From an uncultured Prevotella sp. (lineage in GTDB: Bacteria > Bacteroidota > Bacteroidia > Bacteroidales > Bacteroidaceae), in contig CAKPWR010000014.1 in NCBI GenBank assembly GCA_934196725.1, forward strand, positions 1-48,493: 48,493 nucleotides of DNA. Direction: 5' to 3'. Every line of letters starts with the position of its first letter. Within the stretch, counting starts at the first letter, position 1. The position numbers and the translations under genes are program-made. The notes below the pieces were generated by a model that was not told where the DNA came from, did no database searches, and was given only the letters and a program-made list of their open reading frames with translations. Of this stretch, positions 27,925 to 37,319 are shown piece after piece.

Positions 27925-27968
27925 GGAAGAAATCATCTCGTTCGCCTTCGGGTGGACGGATGATTTCC
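27925..27968 (+). promoter_or_regulatory. Long UUCG-capped intercistronic hairpin
   Basis: GAAATCATC (27929-27937) pairs with GATGATTTC (27959-27967), and GTTCGCC pairs with GGTGGAC through G-U wobbles around a TTCG loop. The result is a stem of about 16 base pairs with a small internal asymmetry and a UUCG tetraloop. No T-run follows, so it is not a standard terminator, and no -7 promoter element is visible before the next gene at 28030. It could set differential mRNA stability or partial termination between the susD and the next gene. Confidence 0.7.
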
Positions 27969-28029
27969 GAAAGGAACAAAAATATTGAAATCATTAAAAT
28001 CATTTATTAACAACTAAACATTTTAAACA

Positions 28030-30150
28030 ATGAAAAAGTTTACTTTTATTGCAATGCTTTTGGCTGTATTCGCTATGACAGCAAAGGCTGAGTTGGCAGA
28101 CAAGTACTTCTTCAAGGTGCCAACAGACAAAATGGCTGATGGCTGGGTTATCCAGGATGCAGGCAATTTTGCTTCAACACCAGGTAAGGATTATCTTGAA
28201 GTTCAGAACAAGAAGAATGGTGGACGTATGCTCAACTATTTCTGGAATGAGGACGCATGGGCTGGTGTAGATCCTGCTACTCTTCCTAACAGCACTTACA
28301 AGTTCACTATGGACTTGAACATGTCTAACATGGCTGCCCGTGCCGACATGGAGTTTACACTCCTTCCTGTGGGTATCTGTACTAAAACAGACAACCGTGT
28401 AAGCACTCACAACTATCACTGGTACAAGGTGAATGAGGGTGATGATTACTTCTTCCGCTGGAGAGTAGGTGAGAAGCCTGCTGCTGCTAATGGTGACTTC
28501 ACTATCTGGATTAACGAGGAGCCAACAGCTAAGAACGACTGGAATCAGACAACAGAGGAAACTCTTACCATCTCAAGCCAGAAGACTTACAAGTTTGCTG
28601 TAGAAATCAATACAGCTGAGAAGACAGCTACCTATACCATCGCAGATGCTGAAGGTACTGTATTGAAGACAGGTGTTCATAAGTATGTTTGCGAAGAGAA
28701 TCGTGCCGGTATCTTCGTATTCGGTATGAACGGTACTTCTACACACCAGCTCTCTAACATCGGTCTCTGCTATGCTGCTGAAGGTCCTTTCGCAACAGAG
28801 CCAAATGCTGACCTGCTCGCTGCTCGTCTTACAGAGCGTGACTACTATGTAAACTTCGCTGAGGGTAATACACTCCACTGGATCCAGCTTGGTAATGCTA
28901 CAGCTGCTGATGGTACAGAGTATGTTGATGGCGAAGAGTATACCGTAACTTACGAAGAGGCAAAGGATACACGTGAATTTGAGACTAACGAGGATTATCT
29001 CGGTTCAAAGATCATTTACTGTTCAAAGCCTGGTGATTTGAAGATGTGGACTGTGCTTGATGAAAATGAAGCTAAGTCACAGGATGTTGTTGTTCCTGTT
29101 ACATGTGAGGCTATCACTATGCCTACTCCTGTAGCTACTATCACAAACGTAGAGGAAGGTTTCGCAAAGGAATATACCATCTCTGTTGATAACTCAAATA
29201 CACTCCTTAAGCCAACTGTTACTATCAACTATGTAGTAAAGAATGCTGCTGGTGATGTGATTGCTTCTAAGGAGGATGCTATGACTGGCGAGGTTGTCAA
29301 GATGGCAGAGGCTGGTACTCTCGAGCTCTATGCTTACGATGGTACACACCCTGATCCTTGGTATTTGCCATCAGAGACTGTTGTCCAGAATAACAATGCT
29401 GAATATATTGTAGCTGAGACAAAGAACTATGCTTGGTCAAAGGCAGATTGTGATGCTTCTAAGCCAGGCTTCACAGTAACAGAGATTGTTGATAATGCCA
29501 ACAAGTCACACTGGGATCGTATCTACTCTGACCAGAAGTATGGTTATGATGCTAATGGTAATGCTTCTGTATGGGCTGATGGTACAGAATATGCTTCTGT
29601 AAAGGAAGGTTTCGGTTTCTATCCTGGTACATCTATCGGTACTGATGACGCTAAGTGGAATGTTCAGGTTCCTGAGGATGCAACAACAGCATTCGCTCCT
29701 CTGGCTCCAACAGAAGATTTGCTCGCTAATTCTAAGTATGTTGCTTCTGCATGGGGTATCTTCCCTAACGAGGGTATCGTTTACTACAATACAGCTATCA
29801 CAAATGCTCCTGTAACTCTCGATGCTAAGTATACTTCTGACGATGCTAGCAAGCCAAACTTCTACATCGTTCACACTCGTGGTGGTTACGACCGTCCTGA
29901 CAAGGGTGATTGCAACGCTACTACTGTTTGCGTAGCTGGTGAGCCATACAACCTCTATCGTTATGATACAGCTATCTGCGACGTAAAGGTTTTGACCTAC
30001 AAGGGCTTTACTCCTGGTACATCTGGTATCTCTTCTGTAAACGCTGCTGAGGTTTCAACTCCTGCAGTCAAGAAGATGATGACAAAGAATGGTCTCGTAA
30101 TCGTTAAGGGTGACAAGACATTCTCTGTTGCTGGTGCTCAGATCAAGTAA
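28030..30150 (+). CDS. Secreted protein of unknown function, probably glycan-binding
   Basis: I do not recognise this 706-residue protein. It has a clear type I signal peptide (MKKFTFIAMLLAVFAMTAKA, cleaved before E21) and no lipobox Cys. Residues ~25-250 look beta-rich (STYKFTMDLNMS, TYKFAVEINTAEKTATYTI, RAGIFVFG) like a jelly-roll/LamG-type carbohydrate-binding module. The middle (about 285-460) resembles Ig-like repeats (TVTYEEA, PTVTINYVVKNAAGDVI). A beta-rich C-terminal half (about 460-665) is followed by a short tail, KKMMTKNGLVIVKGDKTF then SVAGAQIK, reminiscent of tails on Prevotella surface proteins. It follows susD, where Bacteroides PULs place SusE/F-like or SGBP proteins, so that role is the best guess. 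Codon choice differs from its neighbours: GCT, TCT, ACA, GTT and CCA dominate, suggesting very high expression. It ends at a strong terminator. Confidence 0.8.
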   Translation: MKKFTFIAMLLAVFAMTAKAELADKYFFKVPTDKMADGWVIQDAGNFASTPGKDYLEVQNKKNGGRMLNYFWNEDAWAGVDPATLPNSTYKFTMDLNMSNMAARADMEFTLLPVGICTKTDNRVSTHNYHWYKVNEGDDYFFRWRVGEKPAAANGDFTIWINEEPTAKNDWNQTTEETLTISSQKTYKFAVEINTAEKTATYTIADAEGTVLKTGVHKYVCEENRAGIFVFGMNGTSTHQLSNIGLCYAAEGPFATEPNADLLAARLTERDYYVNFAEGNTLHWIQLGNATAADGTEYVDGEEYTVTYEEAKDTREFETNEDYLGSKIIYCSKPGDLKMWTVLDENEAKSQDVVVPVTCEAITMPTPVATITNVEEGFAKEYTISVDNSNTLLKPTVTINYVVKNAAGDVIASKEDAMTGEVVKMAEAGTLELYAYDGTHPDPWYLPSETVVQNNNAEYIVAETKNYAWSKADCDASKPGFTVTEIVDNANKSHWDRIYSDQKYGYDANGNASVWADGTEYASVKEGFGFYPGTSIGTDDAKWNVQVPEDATTAFAPLAPTEDLLANSKYVASAWGIFPNEGIVYYNTAITNAPVTLDAKYTSDDASKPNFYIVHTRGGYDRPDKGDCNATTVCVAGEPYNLYRYDTAICDVKVLTYKGFTPGTSGISSVNAAEVSTPAVKKMMTKNGLVIVKGDKTFSVAGAQIK

Positions 30151-30202
30151 TAGGAATCTTCCTATTTACAGGAATGAGTTCTAGTTTTATATAGAATATT
30201 TT

Positions 30203-30239
30203 AATCGGGGCAAAGTTTATGCTTTGCTCCGATTTTTTT
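30203..30239 (+). terminator. Intrinsic terminator after the module 2 operon
   Basis: AATCGGGGCAAAG (30203-30215) and CTTTGCTCCGATT (30222-30234) form a 13-bp stem with one G-T pair and a 6-nt loop, running into a T-tract to 30239. It ends the transcript carrying module 2 and the gene at 28030. Confidence 0.92.
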
Positions 30240-30313
30240 ATTCTATCTGAAAAAAATCTCAAAAAATATAGTAATAAATCAGATTTTATGGACGTAGCTT
30301 CATTTTTTATGAG

Positions 30314-30322
30314 TAATTTTGC
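30314..30322 (+). promoter_or_regulatory. Promoter -7 element of the PL11-passenger fusion gene
   Basis: TAATTTTGC matches the -7 consensus, giving a leader of about 30 nt. No TTTG -33 box is visible. About 47 bp upstream is AATATAGT (30266-30273), similar to motifs in the same place before the genes at 35130 and 42111. Confidence 0.65.
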
Positions 30323-30359
30323 CACATCAATTAATAATCAACATTAAACCAGTAATTAT

Positions 30360-33300
30360 ATGAACAAAAAATTACTTGCAACATCTGCTTTGGCTATGTT
30401 GGTAAGCATGGGTGCCAATGCCCAGAGATTTACCGACAGGCTGGATCGTGGATTGGTGGCTGTACAAACCACCAAGGGCGTCTACTGCTCATGGCGTATC
30501 CAGGCGGATGAATATTATGACGTGAAGTACAATCTCTATCGGGATGGTGCGAAAGTTAACTCAGAACCTCTTGATGTTTCCAATTTTACAGATGCTTCCG
30601 GCTCTACGGGCAGTAAATATACCGTAAAGGCGGTAGTAGGTGGGGTTGAGCAGAAGGAATCCAAGACAGCTTCTGTGTTTGCCAGCAACTATAAGGAAAT
30701 CAAGATTCTGCATGATAAATCGCTCAAGGCAACTTATATTCCGAACGATGCCTGCTGCGCCGATGTGGATGGTGACGGCGAGGTGGAAATCCTGATGAAG
30801 TTCACCAATAAGGAGGAGGGTGAACAGCTCTATCCAAAGAATGGACCAACCATCAACGGTGTGGAAACGAAGGAGTATTCCATGCTGGCTTGCCTGAAGC
30901 AGGATGGTACCGTGCTCTGGTGGGTGAACTGTGGTCCTAACATGGGTGACTTCCAGAACAACGAGCAGAATATCGTAGGCTACGACTGGGATATGGACGG
31001 AAAGGCTGAGGTTGTGATGCGACTGGAAGAAGGTTCTACCGTCCACATGGCGGATGGCACTACCTATACCATCGGTGCTGATGGTAAGAATGGTACTTCC
31101 TGGACCAACTACCGTGAGCCTAAATCTTCTGGTTCCGTAGAATGGTTTACTCATTATGGAAAGGAATTCCTCTGGTATTGCGAAGGTGCTACCGGAAAAC
31201 CATACCAGTGTGTTGATTTCCCTTTGAAGCGCCTGGAAGATGGAGAGAAAGATTTGAAGGCAGCTTGGGGTGACGGATATGGTCATCGCAGCAGCAAGTA
31301 CTTCTTCGGTGCTCCTTATCTGGATGGCAAGCATCCTAGCATCTTCCTGGGACGTGGTATCTATACCCGCCATAAGTTCATCGCATACGATGTGGATCCA
31401 CAAACTCACGAACTGAAGGTCCGCTGGAAGTGGACCAATAATCAGCCTGGTTCTCCTTGGTATGGTCAGGGCTATCACAACTATGTCATTGCCGATGTGG
31501 ATTGGGATGGTCGTGATGAAATCGTATGGGGTTCTATGGTGATCGACGATAACGGAATGGGACTTTCTACTACAGGTCTCGGTCATGGTGATGCCCAGCA
31601 TATAGGAGATTTCAATCCTTATATCCATGGTCAGGAGATGTTTGCTTGTAATGAGGATAATCCATCCAACAACTATCGTGATGCTACAACCAGCAAGATA
31701 TATTACAGAAAGACTGATACCAACGATGACGGACGTTGTCTGGCTGGTAATTTCTATAATGATTTCCCTGGAGCTGTAGGTCATAGTGCACACGATACTC
31801 CTATCTCTACGGTTACAAATAACCATGTGAGTACCAATACAAACGGACTTAGCATGAACTTCCGCATCTATTGGGATGGCGACCTTCTGGAGGAGTGCTT
31901 CAATGAAACTGAGGTAACCAAACCGGGAGTAGGAAGAATCGCCAAGATGGAAGGTGCCTATTCTAACAACAGTACCAAGGCTACACCTTGCTATCAGGGT
32001 GATATCTTCGGTGACTGGCGTGAGGAAGTGATAGAGCGTACTGCTGATAACAATATCCGTATCTATACCACAACAGAGCCAACCAAGTGGCGTAACTACT
32101 CTTTGTGGTATGATCATCAGTATCGCAATGGTATGGTATGGCAGCCTTGCGGCTACAATCAGCCACCTCACGCATCTTACTTCCTTGGCGAATTGGAAGG
32201 TATCACCATAGCACCTCCACCTCTTACAACAACAGGACGTGAAGAGGTTACTTCTTCTATCTCCAAGTCTTTGGATGGTAAACATGCTCTTCTTTCTACA
32301 ACTGGCGATGCTACCGTAAGCGTAGCAAACGGTGCTGCTCCTGCTATCTTTACTGATAATGCTCCATCTTGGGTGCAGGGTACGGCTGCGAGTGAATGCA
32401 AGACGAAGGATACGGAAATCAAGTATACCTATTATACCCATACCTTGACCGGTGGCGCCTTTGCGGGTAGTATGCGTCTGGTTAAACAGGGTGATGGAAC
32501 TCTGGTTCTTCCAACTGTTACGCAGACTTATACCGGTAAGACGGATGTCTGGGCTGGTACCTTGCAGTTTGACGGCATCATGGAGAGCAGTCCTGTATGG
32601 CTCAATCGCTTTGCGGAGCTGAACTCTAACGGCGGTAACTTCAAGGGTGGAATCAAGGCAGATTATGGTTCTGTGATTCGTCCTGGAGGCAAGGAGAATA
32701 TCGGAACATTGACCACTTCTTCGCTCGACCTGGGCTTCGGCGCACGTGTCGTATTCGATGCCAAGGATGGCAACGTTGATAAGTTGGTAGCTGGCAAGAT
32801 GAGCATCGAGAAGAAGACTTGGGAAAATGGTCCACAGTATAGCGCTCCAGTCTTTGAGTTTACTGCTGTTCCTGTATCGGGAACTTATACCTTGGCTGAG
32901 GTGGGCGAACTGACAGGCAATCTTTCTGACGTTACTGTAGAGGGACTTACAGGACATAAGTATAGCTTGGATTATAAGAATGGCAAGATTATCTTGACAA
33001 TATCTGATGTCCGTACTGGAGAGAACAGTGTCTGGACAGGTGCTAATGGTTCTGTCTGGGACTTGATGACAACCCAGAACTTCAGTTCTTCTGACAAGTT
33101 GTTTGTTACGGGTGATGAGTTGACGTTCAATGATGATGCAACAACAACTGATGTTACTATCGCAGAGGATGTGACTCCTGGTAATGTCTTCTTCAAGAAT
33201 GACAAGAAGACTTATAACCTTTCGGGTAACGGAGCTATCATGGGCGAAGGATCTTTGAACGTAGCCGGTACTGGAACCGTAAATATCAAGAATACCAATA

Positions 33301-34958
33301 AGTATAATGGTGGTACAAACATCATGGGTGGTACTTTGGTTCCATCTACGCTTGCCAATAAGGAAGGCTTGGAGTTTGGATCTTTAGGTGCTGCGGATAA
33401 TACCATTACTTTGAGTAATAATGGTACTCTGAAGACTGTTGCAGGTATGACAGCTTCTCATCCTATCGTTATTGGAGAGAACGGTGGTGTGCTCAATACT
33501 ACAGGAACTCTGATTCTGAATGGTGGCATCACAAAGTCTAATGCTGGTAAGGAGCGTAATCTCTATAAGGCAGGAACAGGTACTTTGCAGCTGAATTGTA
33601 ATGCTGACTATGATGCACTTTATATCAATCAGGGTACCGTCTATGACTTCCAGGATGCTCATTTCGCAGGAAAGACTGTAGTGATGAATGGCAGCAAGGT
33701 TGTTTTGCAGGCTAGCAATAGCATCTATAGCAGCAACTCTGATAATGTAAATATCGAAGTTCCTAAGGGCAAGTCGGGTATCTGGTATCCTGACGGTCGT
33801 TGTGATTATACTGGTAAGTTGACCGGTGCTGGAACCATCGATATCTATGCTACCTGGGTACGTTGCCAGTTTAAGGGCGATTGGAGTAAGTTCGAGGGAA
33901 CCATCAATGCCAAGCGTGGTAACAAGAACTCGTATGAGCCAGTGTTTGACTTCAATAATACCAAGGGTATGCCTTTGGCAACCTTGAATGTAGATGCTCG
34001 CTTTACCAAGGACTATGCGTTCTGTACAAACGGCAAGAACTTTGCTATTGGAGCCTTGACCGGTAGTGGTTACATCAGTAATGGTGGTAACTTCGGTTCA
34101 GGAACCAATACATTGACCGTTGGTGGAAAGAATACTAACTTCGAGTTCAAGGGTTCTATCAATGGTAGTAATGTGGTGAAGAACGGTACCGGCGTATGGA
34201 CTATCTCTAATGAGAATGTTCTTGCCAACGCCAAGTCTTTGAAGATTGTAGATGGTGCAGTGAAACTGAACAAGGCTGCTGCTACCTCTTCTATGACTTC
34301 TCCAACAGTTCTCTATGTGCAGGATGCAGGTGAACTTCGTGGACAGGGTTATGTATATGGGGTGAATCTCTTGGCTGGTGGTATCTTGCGTGCAGGTAAC
34401 AATGCAGCTGCATCTCAGACTAATAATGTTGGTTTCATAACCATCAAGAATAATCTGAACGCTTCTGAAGGTTCTGCCATCTATGTCAATAAGACCAAGG
34501 CTGATTCGCTTGCTGTCAATGTGGTGACTGGTGCTACAACCCCAGCTTGGGCATTCTTGAAGGTTGGTGGAAATGCTGTTCTGAATGGTACAATCTATGT
34601 TACCTATAAGAATACATGGACTCCTGCTGTTGGCGACTATGTTCGCATTATCGACTGTGCTGGTAGTATTACTGGTAATCCTACCTTTGATCTGCAGCAG
34701 CTTCCTACAGGAATGGGTTGGGATACTTCCAAGTTCCTCTCCGAAGGTGTTGTATATGTCATCAATACTACTGGTATAGAAGAAATCCTGGGTGCTGGTA
34801 CATTCAAGGCTGATGTTTACACCCTTTCAGGATTTAAGGTGACAACTATGCAGACTACAAAGGCTTCGTTGATGAACGACCTGAAGAGTCGCGGTCTTGC
34901 AACAGGCACATATATTATTCGTACATCACAAGGTGGTATGAAGGTAACACTCAGATAG
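30360..34958 (+). CDS. PL11-like rhamnogalacturonan lyase fused to an autotransporter-passenger-like repeat region
   Basis: This is a 1532-residue secreted multidomain protein. A signal peptide (about 1-21, ending GANA/Q) precedes a PL11-type region (about 22-612): RLDRGLVAVQTTKGVYCSWRI, several DxDxDG calcium-type motifs (DVDGDGEVE, DWDMDGKAE, DVDWDGRDE), GLGHGDAQH, NFRIYWDGDL, DIFGDWREEVI and YNQPPHASYFL. PL11 enzymes cleave RG-I by beta-elimination at the cell surface or outside. From about 612 to 1470 are glycine/asparagine-rich repeats (LVKQGDGTLVL, GTGTVNIKNTNKYNGGTNIMGG, LYKAGTGTLQL, KNGTGVWTISN) like autotransporter passenger repeats, implying a long beta-helix. The last ~60 residues (DVYTLSGFKVTT, LATGTYIIRTSQGGMKVTL) resemble a T9SS type A sorting domain. 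No autotransporter barrel is present. The PL11 part diverges from the compact PL11 at 35130, so activity and precise substrate need proof. Confidence 0.82.
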   Translation: MNKKLLATSALAMLVSMGANAQRFTDRLDRGLVAVQTTKGVYCSWRIQADEYYDVKYNLYRDGAKVNSEPLDVSNFTDASGSTGSKYTVKAVVGGVEQKESKTASVFASNYKEIKILHDKSLKATYIPNDACCADVDGDGEVEILMKFTNKEEGEQLYPKNGPTINGVETKEYSMLACLKQDGTVLWWVNCGPNMGDFQNNEQNIVGYDWDMDGKAEVVMRLEEGSTVHMADGTTYTIGADGKNGTSWTNYREPKSSGSVEWFTHYGKEFLWYCEGATGKPYQCVDFPLKRLEDGEKDLKAAWGDGYGHRSSKYFFGAPYLDGKHPSIFLGRGIYTRHKFIAYDVDPQTHELKVRWKWTNNQPGSPWYGQGYHNYVIADVDWDGRDEIVWGSMVIDDNGMGLSTTGLGHGDAQHIGDFNPYIHGQEMFACNEDNPSNNYRDATTSKIYYRKTDTNDDGRCLAGNFYNDFPGAVGHSAHDTPISTVTNNHVSTNTNGLSMNFRIYWDGDLLEECFNETEVTKPGVGRIAKMEGAYSNNSTKATPCYQGDIFGDWREEVIERTADNNIRIYTTTEPTKWRNYSLWYDHQYRNGMVWQPCGYNQPPHASYFLGELEGITIAPPPLTTTGREEVTSSISKSLDGKHALLSTTGDATVSVANGAAPAIFTDNAPSWVQGTAASECKTKDTEIKYTYYTHTLTGGAFAGSMRLVKQGDGTLVLPTVTQTYTGKTDVWAGTLQFDGIMESSPVWLNRFAELNSNGGNFKGGIKADYGSVIRPGGKENIGTLTTSSLDLGFGARVVFDAKDGNVDKLVAGKMSIEKKTWENGPQYSAPVFEFTAVPVSGTYTLAEVGELTGNLSDVTVEGLTGHKYSLDYKNGKIILTISDVRTGENSVWTGANGSVWDLMTTQNFSSSDKLFVTGDELTFNDDATTTDVTIAEDVTPGNVFFKNDKKTYNLSGNGAIMGEGSLNVAGTGTVNIKNTNKYNGGTNIMGGTLVPSTLANKEGLEFGSLGAADNTITLSNNGTLKTVAGMTASHPIVIGENGGVLNTTGTLILNGGITKSNAGKERNLYKAGTGTLQLNCNADYDALYINQGTVYDFQDAHFAGKTVVMNGSKVVLQASNSIYSSNSDNVNIEVPKGKSGIWYPDGRCDYTGKLTGAGTIDIYATWVRCQFKGDWSKFEGTINAKRGNKNSYEPVFDFNNTKGMPLATLNVDARFTKDYAFCTNGKNFAIGALTGSGYISNGGNFGSGTNTLTVGGKNTNFEFKGSINGSNVVKNGTGVWTISNENVLANAKSLKIVDGAVKLNKAAATSSMTSPTVLYVQDAGELRGQGYVYGVNLLAGGILRAGNNAAASQTNNVGFITIKNNLNASEGSAIYVNKTKADSLAVNVVTGATTPAWAFLKVGGNAVLNGTIYVTYKNTWTPAVGDYVRIIDCAGSITGNPTFDLQQLPTGMGWDTSKFLSEGVVYVINTTGIEEILGAGTFKADVYTLSGFKVTTMQTTKASLMNDLKSRGLATGTYIIRTSQGGMKVTLR

Positions 34959-34987
34959 AGTGTTACTCCTCCTTATATATTATAAAT

Positions 34988-35026
34988 GAAAGGTATATTC
35001 TCTCTGTAGAGTATACCTTTCTTTTT
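34988..35026 (+). terminator. Intrinsic terminator after the PL11-passenger fusion gene
   Basis: GAAAGGTATA (34988-34997) and TATACCTTTC (35012-35021), with further pairing in the loop (CTCT/AGAG), form a stem followed by TTTTTT. The gene at 30360 is therefore probably a single-gene transcript. Confidence 0.9.
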
Positions 35027-35093
35027 TAGACATCCTGCCCAAAAACTATAGTCAAATAAACAAATAATGAAGGAATGATTCTATCCTTTTTTC

Positions 35094-35102
35094 TACTTTT
35101 GC
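35094..35102 (+). promoter_or_regulatory. Promoter -7 element of the PL11 to DUF4450 operon
   Basis: TACTTTTGC is a full -7 consensus match, about 28 nt before the start at 35130. No TTTG -33 box is visible. ACTATAGT (35045-35052) lies about 42 bp upstream, in the place of similar motifs before the genes at 30360 and 42111. Confidence 0.7.
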
Positions 35103-35129
35103 AAAATAATAAAAAATGCTAGCATCTTA

Positions 35130-37244
35130 ATGGATATGACTAATACGCTAAAATATATATTTTTGTTTGGGTTGGGCTTATCACATTTACCCAATCAAAC
35201 AGTTTATGCTCAAAAATCTTCCATTTCTCAAATGGAACATCTTGACCGTGGGTTGGTGGCTTTACCTGCTCAAGGTAAAGGCGTCTTCCTCAGCTGGCGA
35301 TTGCTGGGTACGGACAGCAAGAACGTATGCTTCGATATAGAAAGGGATGGGAAAATTATCGCCCATCAGATGAAGCTGACCAATTATACAGATCCGAAAG
35401 GTTCTTCTGCCAATACCTATCGCATCATCACTTATCAGAACGAACCCAGGATGGATGCTCCGGCTGAAAGAGAAGTTTCGAAGGTGATAAAGCCATGGAA
35501 CAATCTCTATCGCTCGCTGCTCATCAACCGTCCTGCCGGTGGTGTTACTCCCGATGGAAAATCCTACGAATATACTCCCAACGACTGTAGCGTGGGCGAT
35601 GTGGATGGAGACGGAGAATATGAAATCATCCTGAAATGGGACCCAACCAATGCCCATGACAATTCGCATGACGGCTATACGGGAGAGGTTATCTTAGACT
35701 GCTACAAGCTGGATGGAACCCAACTCTGGCGCATCAATCTTGGTAAGAATATCCGTGCCGGTGCTCACTATACCCAGTTCCTGGTCTATGATTTCGACGG
35801 TGACGGAAAGGCGGAAATGGTCTGCAAGACTTCGGCAGGGTCGGTAGATGCCAAGGGAAAGTTTGTGAGCGATGCGGCTACGGATGACGGAATCAGCTCC
35901 ATCGACAACCATGCCGACTATCGCAATTCGCGAGGTCGCATTATGACAGGTCCCGAACTGCTTACTGTCTTTAATGGTGAAACCGGAAAGGCGAAGCATA
36001 CCATCTGGTATCAGCCCAATCGTGCCTTCGGTACCGGCAGGCAGGTGGAGGAGGGAGAGCATCTGGAAAACGGATTTCCTGCCTACTCTTCTGTATGGGG
36101 CGATAAGGACAACTATGGCAACCGTGGCGAGCGATACCTGGCTGGTGTGGCTTTCCTGGAGGGTGCCGACAAGAAGCCGAGTGCCGTGATGTGCCGTGGC
36201 TATTATACCCGCTCTTATCTCTGGGCGGTAGATTTCGACGGGAAGGAGCTCAAGACCAAATGGCTCCATGCTTCGATTACTCCAAACGACTGGAAGGTGA
36301 CTGATGCCGATGGGAAGGTACTGAAGGAAGCTCATGGATGTAAGGCAACAGCCTATGCCCAGGGAGCGCACAGTCTGGCTGTAGGCGATGTGGATGGGGA
36401 TGGATGTGACGAGATTACATACGGTTCGGCAGCTATCAACCATGATGGAACCTTGTTGTATTCTACCGGATTGGGACATGGCGATGCACAGCATCTTGCT
36501 GATTTGGATCCCGAAAGACCGGGATTGGAATATTATATGGTACACGAAGAATATCCATACGGTTCTGATCTGCGGGATGCGAGAACAGGTGAAATCCTGT
36601 TCCGTACGCTCGATAAGGATGATACCGGAAGAGGAGTGGCTGCAGATATCGATGCCAAGCATCGGGGATATGAACTTTGGTGTTCGGATGCTCCTGTTGT
36701 AAGAGACATCAAGGGTAAGCCTGTTTCGGCAGAGACATCTTTCTCCTATAAGAAGAATCATGATGCTGATTATTTCAGAAGTAATGAGAAAACGAGTTTC
36801 AGGGCTGTATCCGGAATGCCGGCGATGAACTTCCGAATCTATTGGGATGGCGACTTGCAGGATGAACTTCTGGCAAACGGTCGTCCTCCTCATTTCCCTC
36901 CTTATCTCCAGAAATGGAACGGCAGCGAGGCGGTGGCCTTGCCTTTGAGCAATGGCAAACAGCTCTACGAGATGGGAAACTCGGTAAGCTGCAACTGGTC
37001 GAAGGCAACCCCTAATCTCCAGGCTGACCTCTTTGGTGATTGGCGAGAGGAAGTCATCTATTGGGATGAGAGCGATGCCTCGCATCTCAATATCTTCACC
37101 ACCAATATCCCTACCGAATATCGGGTTCCAACCCTGATGCACGATCATATCTATCGTATGGGAGTGGCTTGGCAGAATGTGGGATATAATCAGCCTCCAC
37201 ATCTGGGATATTATCTGCCTGATCATGCAGAGAGGATTAAGTGA
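35130..37244 (+). CDS. Rhamnogalacturonan lyase, PL11 family
   Basis: The 704-residue protein matches the full length expected for PL11. After a signal peptide (ending VYAQ, about residue 27) comes the family opening MEHLDRGLVALPAQGKGVFL and SWRLLGTD, then DVDGDGEYEIILKWDP, DFDGDGKAEMVCKT, GPELLTVFNGETGK, WGDKDNYGNRGERYLAGVAF, RGYYTRSYLWAVDFDG, DVDGDGCDEITYGS, GLGHGDAQH, NFRIYWDGDL, DLFGDWREEVIYW and YNQPPHLGYYLP. The acidic DGDGD repeats are the calcium sites of the eight-bladed propeller known for this family. Known PL11 enzymes cleave the Rha-GalA linkage of deacetylated RG-I by beta-elimination. It is first in an apparent operon with the esterase at 37320 and the DUF4450-like gene. Met3 is an alternative start two codons in. 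Endo versus exo action cannot be told from sequence by eye. Confidence 0.93.
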   Translation: MDMTNTLKYIFLFGLGLSHLPNQTVYAQKSSISQMEHLDRGLVALPAQGKGVFLSWRLLGTDSKNVCFDIERDGKIIAHQMKLTNYTDPKGSSANTYRIITYQNEPRMDAPAEREVSKVIKPWNNLYRSLLINRPAGGVTPDGKSYEYTPNDCSVGDVDGDGEYEIILKWDPTNAHDNSHDGYTGEVILDCYKLDGTQLWRINLGKNIRAGAHYTQFLVYDFDGDGKAEMVCKTSAGSVDAKGKFVSDAATDDGISSIDNHADYRNSRGRIMTGPELLTVFNGETGKAKHTIWYQPNRAFGTGRQVEEGEHLENGFPAYSSVWGDKDNYGNRGERYLAGVAFLEGADKKPSAVMCRGYYTRSYLWAVDFDGKELKTKWLHASITPNDWKVTDADGKVLKEAHGCKATAYAQGAHSLAVGDVDGDGCDEITYGSAAINHDGTLLYSTGLGHGDAQHLADLDPERPGLEYYMVHEEYPYGSDLRDARTGEILFRTLDKDDTGRGVAADIDAKHRGYELWCSDAPVVRDIKGKPVSAETSFSYKKNHDADYFRSNEKTSFRAVSGMPAMNFRIYWDGDLQDELLANGRPPHFPPYLQKWNGSEAVALPLSNGKQLYEMGNSVSCNWSKATPNLQADLFGDWREEVIYWDESDASHLNIFTTNIPTEYRVPTLMHDHIYRMGVAWQNVGYNQPPHLGYYLPDHAERIK

Positions 37245-37319
37245 AGAGTGAAGAACGAAGAGTGAAGAAATCTCTTGTATATAATATAACGATAATAATT
37301 TGATAAAAAAACGTAGCTA

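Noticed and set aside
27925..27968. Hairpin as an intrinsic terminator
   Set aside because: No T-run follows the stem; the sequence after it is A-rich.
30561..32957. Long antisense open frame (798 codons) opposite the PL11 fusion gene
   Set aside because: It has no recognisable domain, no promoter and low-complexity composition; it mirrors the codon pattern of the real gene on the other strand.
35694..37226. Antisense open frame of 510 codons opposite the compact PL11 gene
   Set aside because: It is a shadow of a strongly conserved lyase and has no domain of its own.
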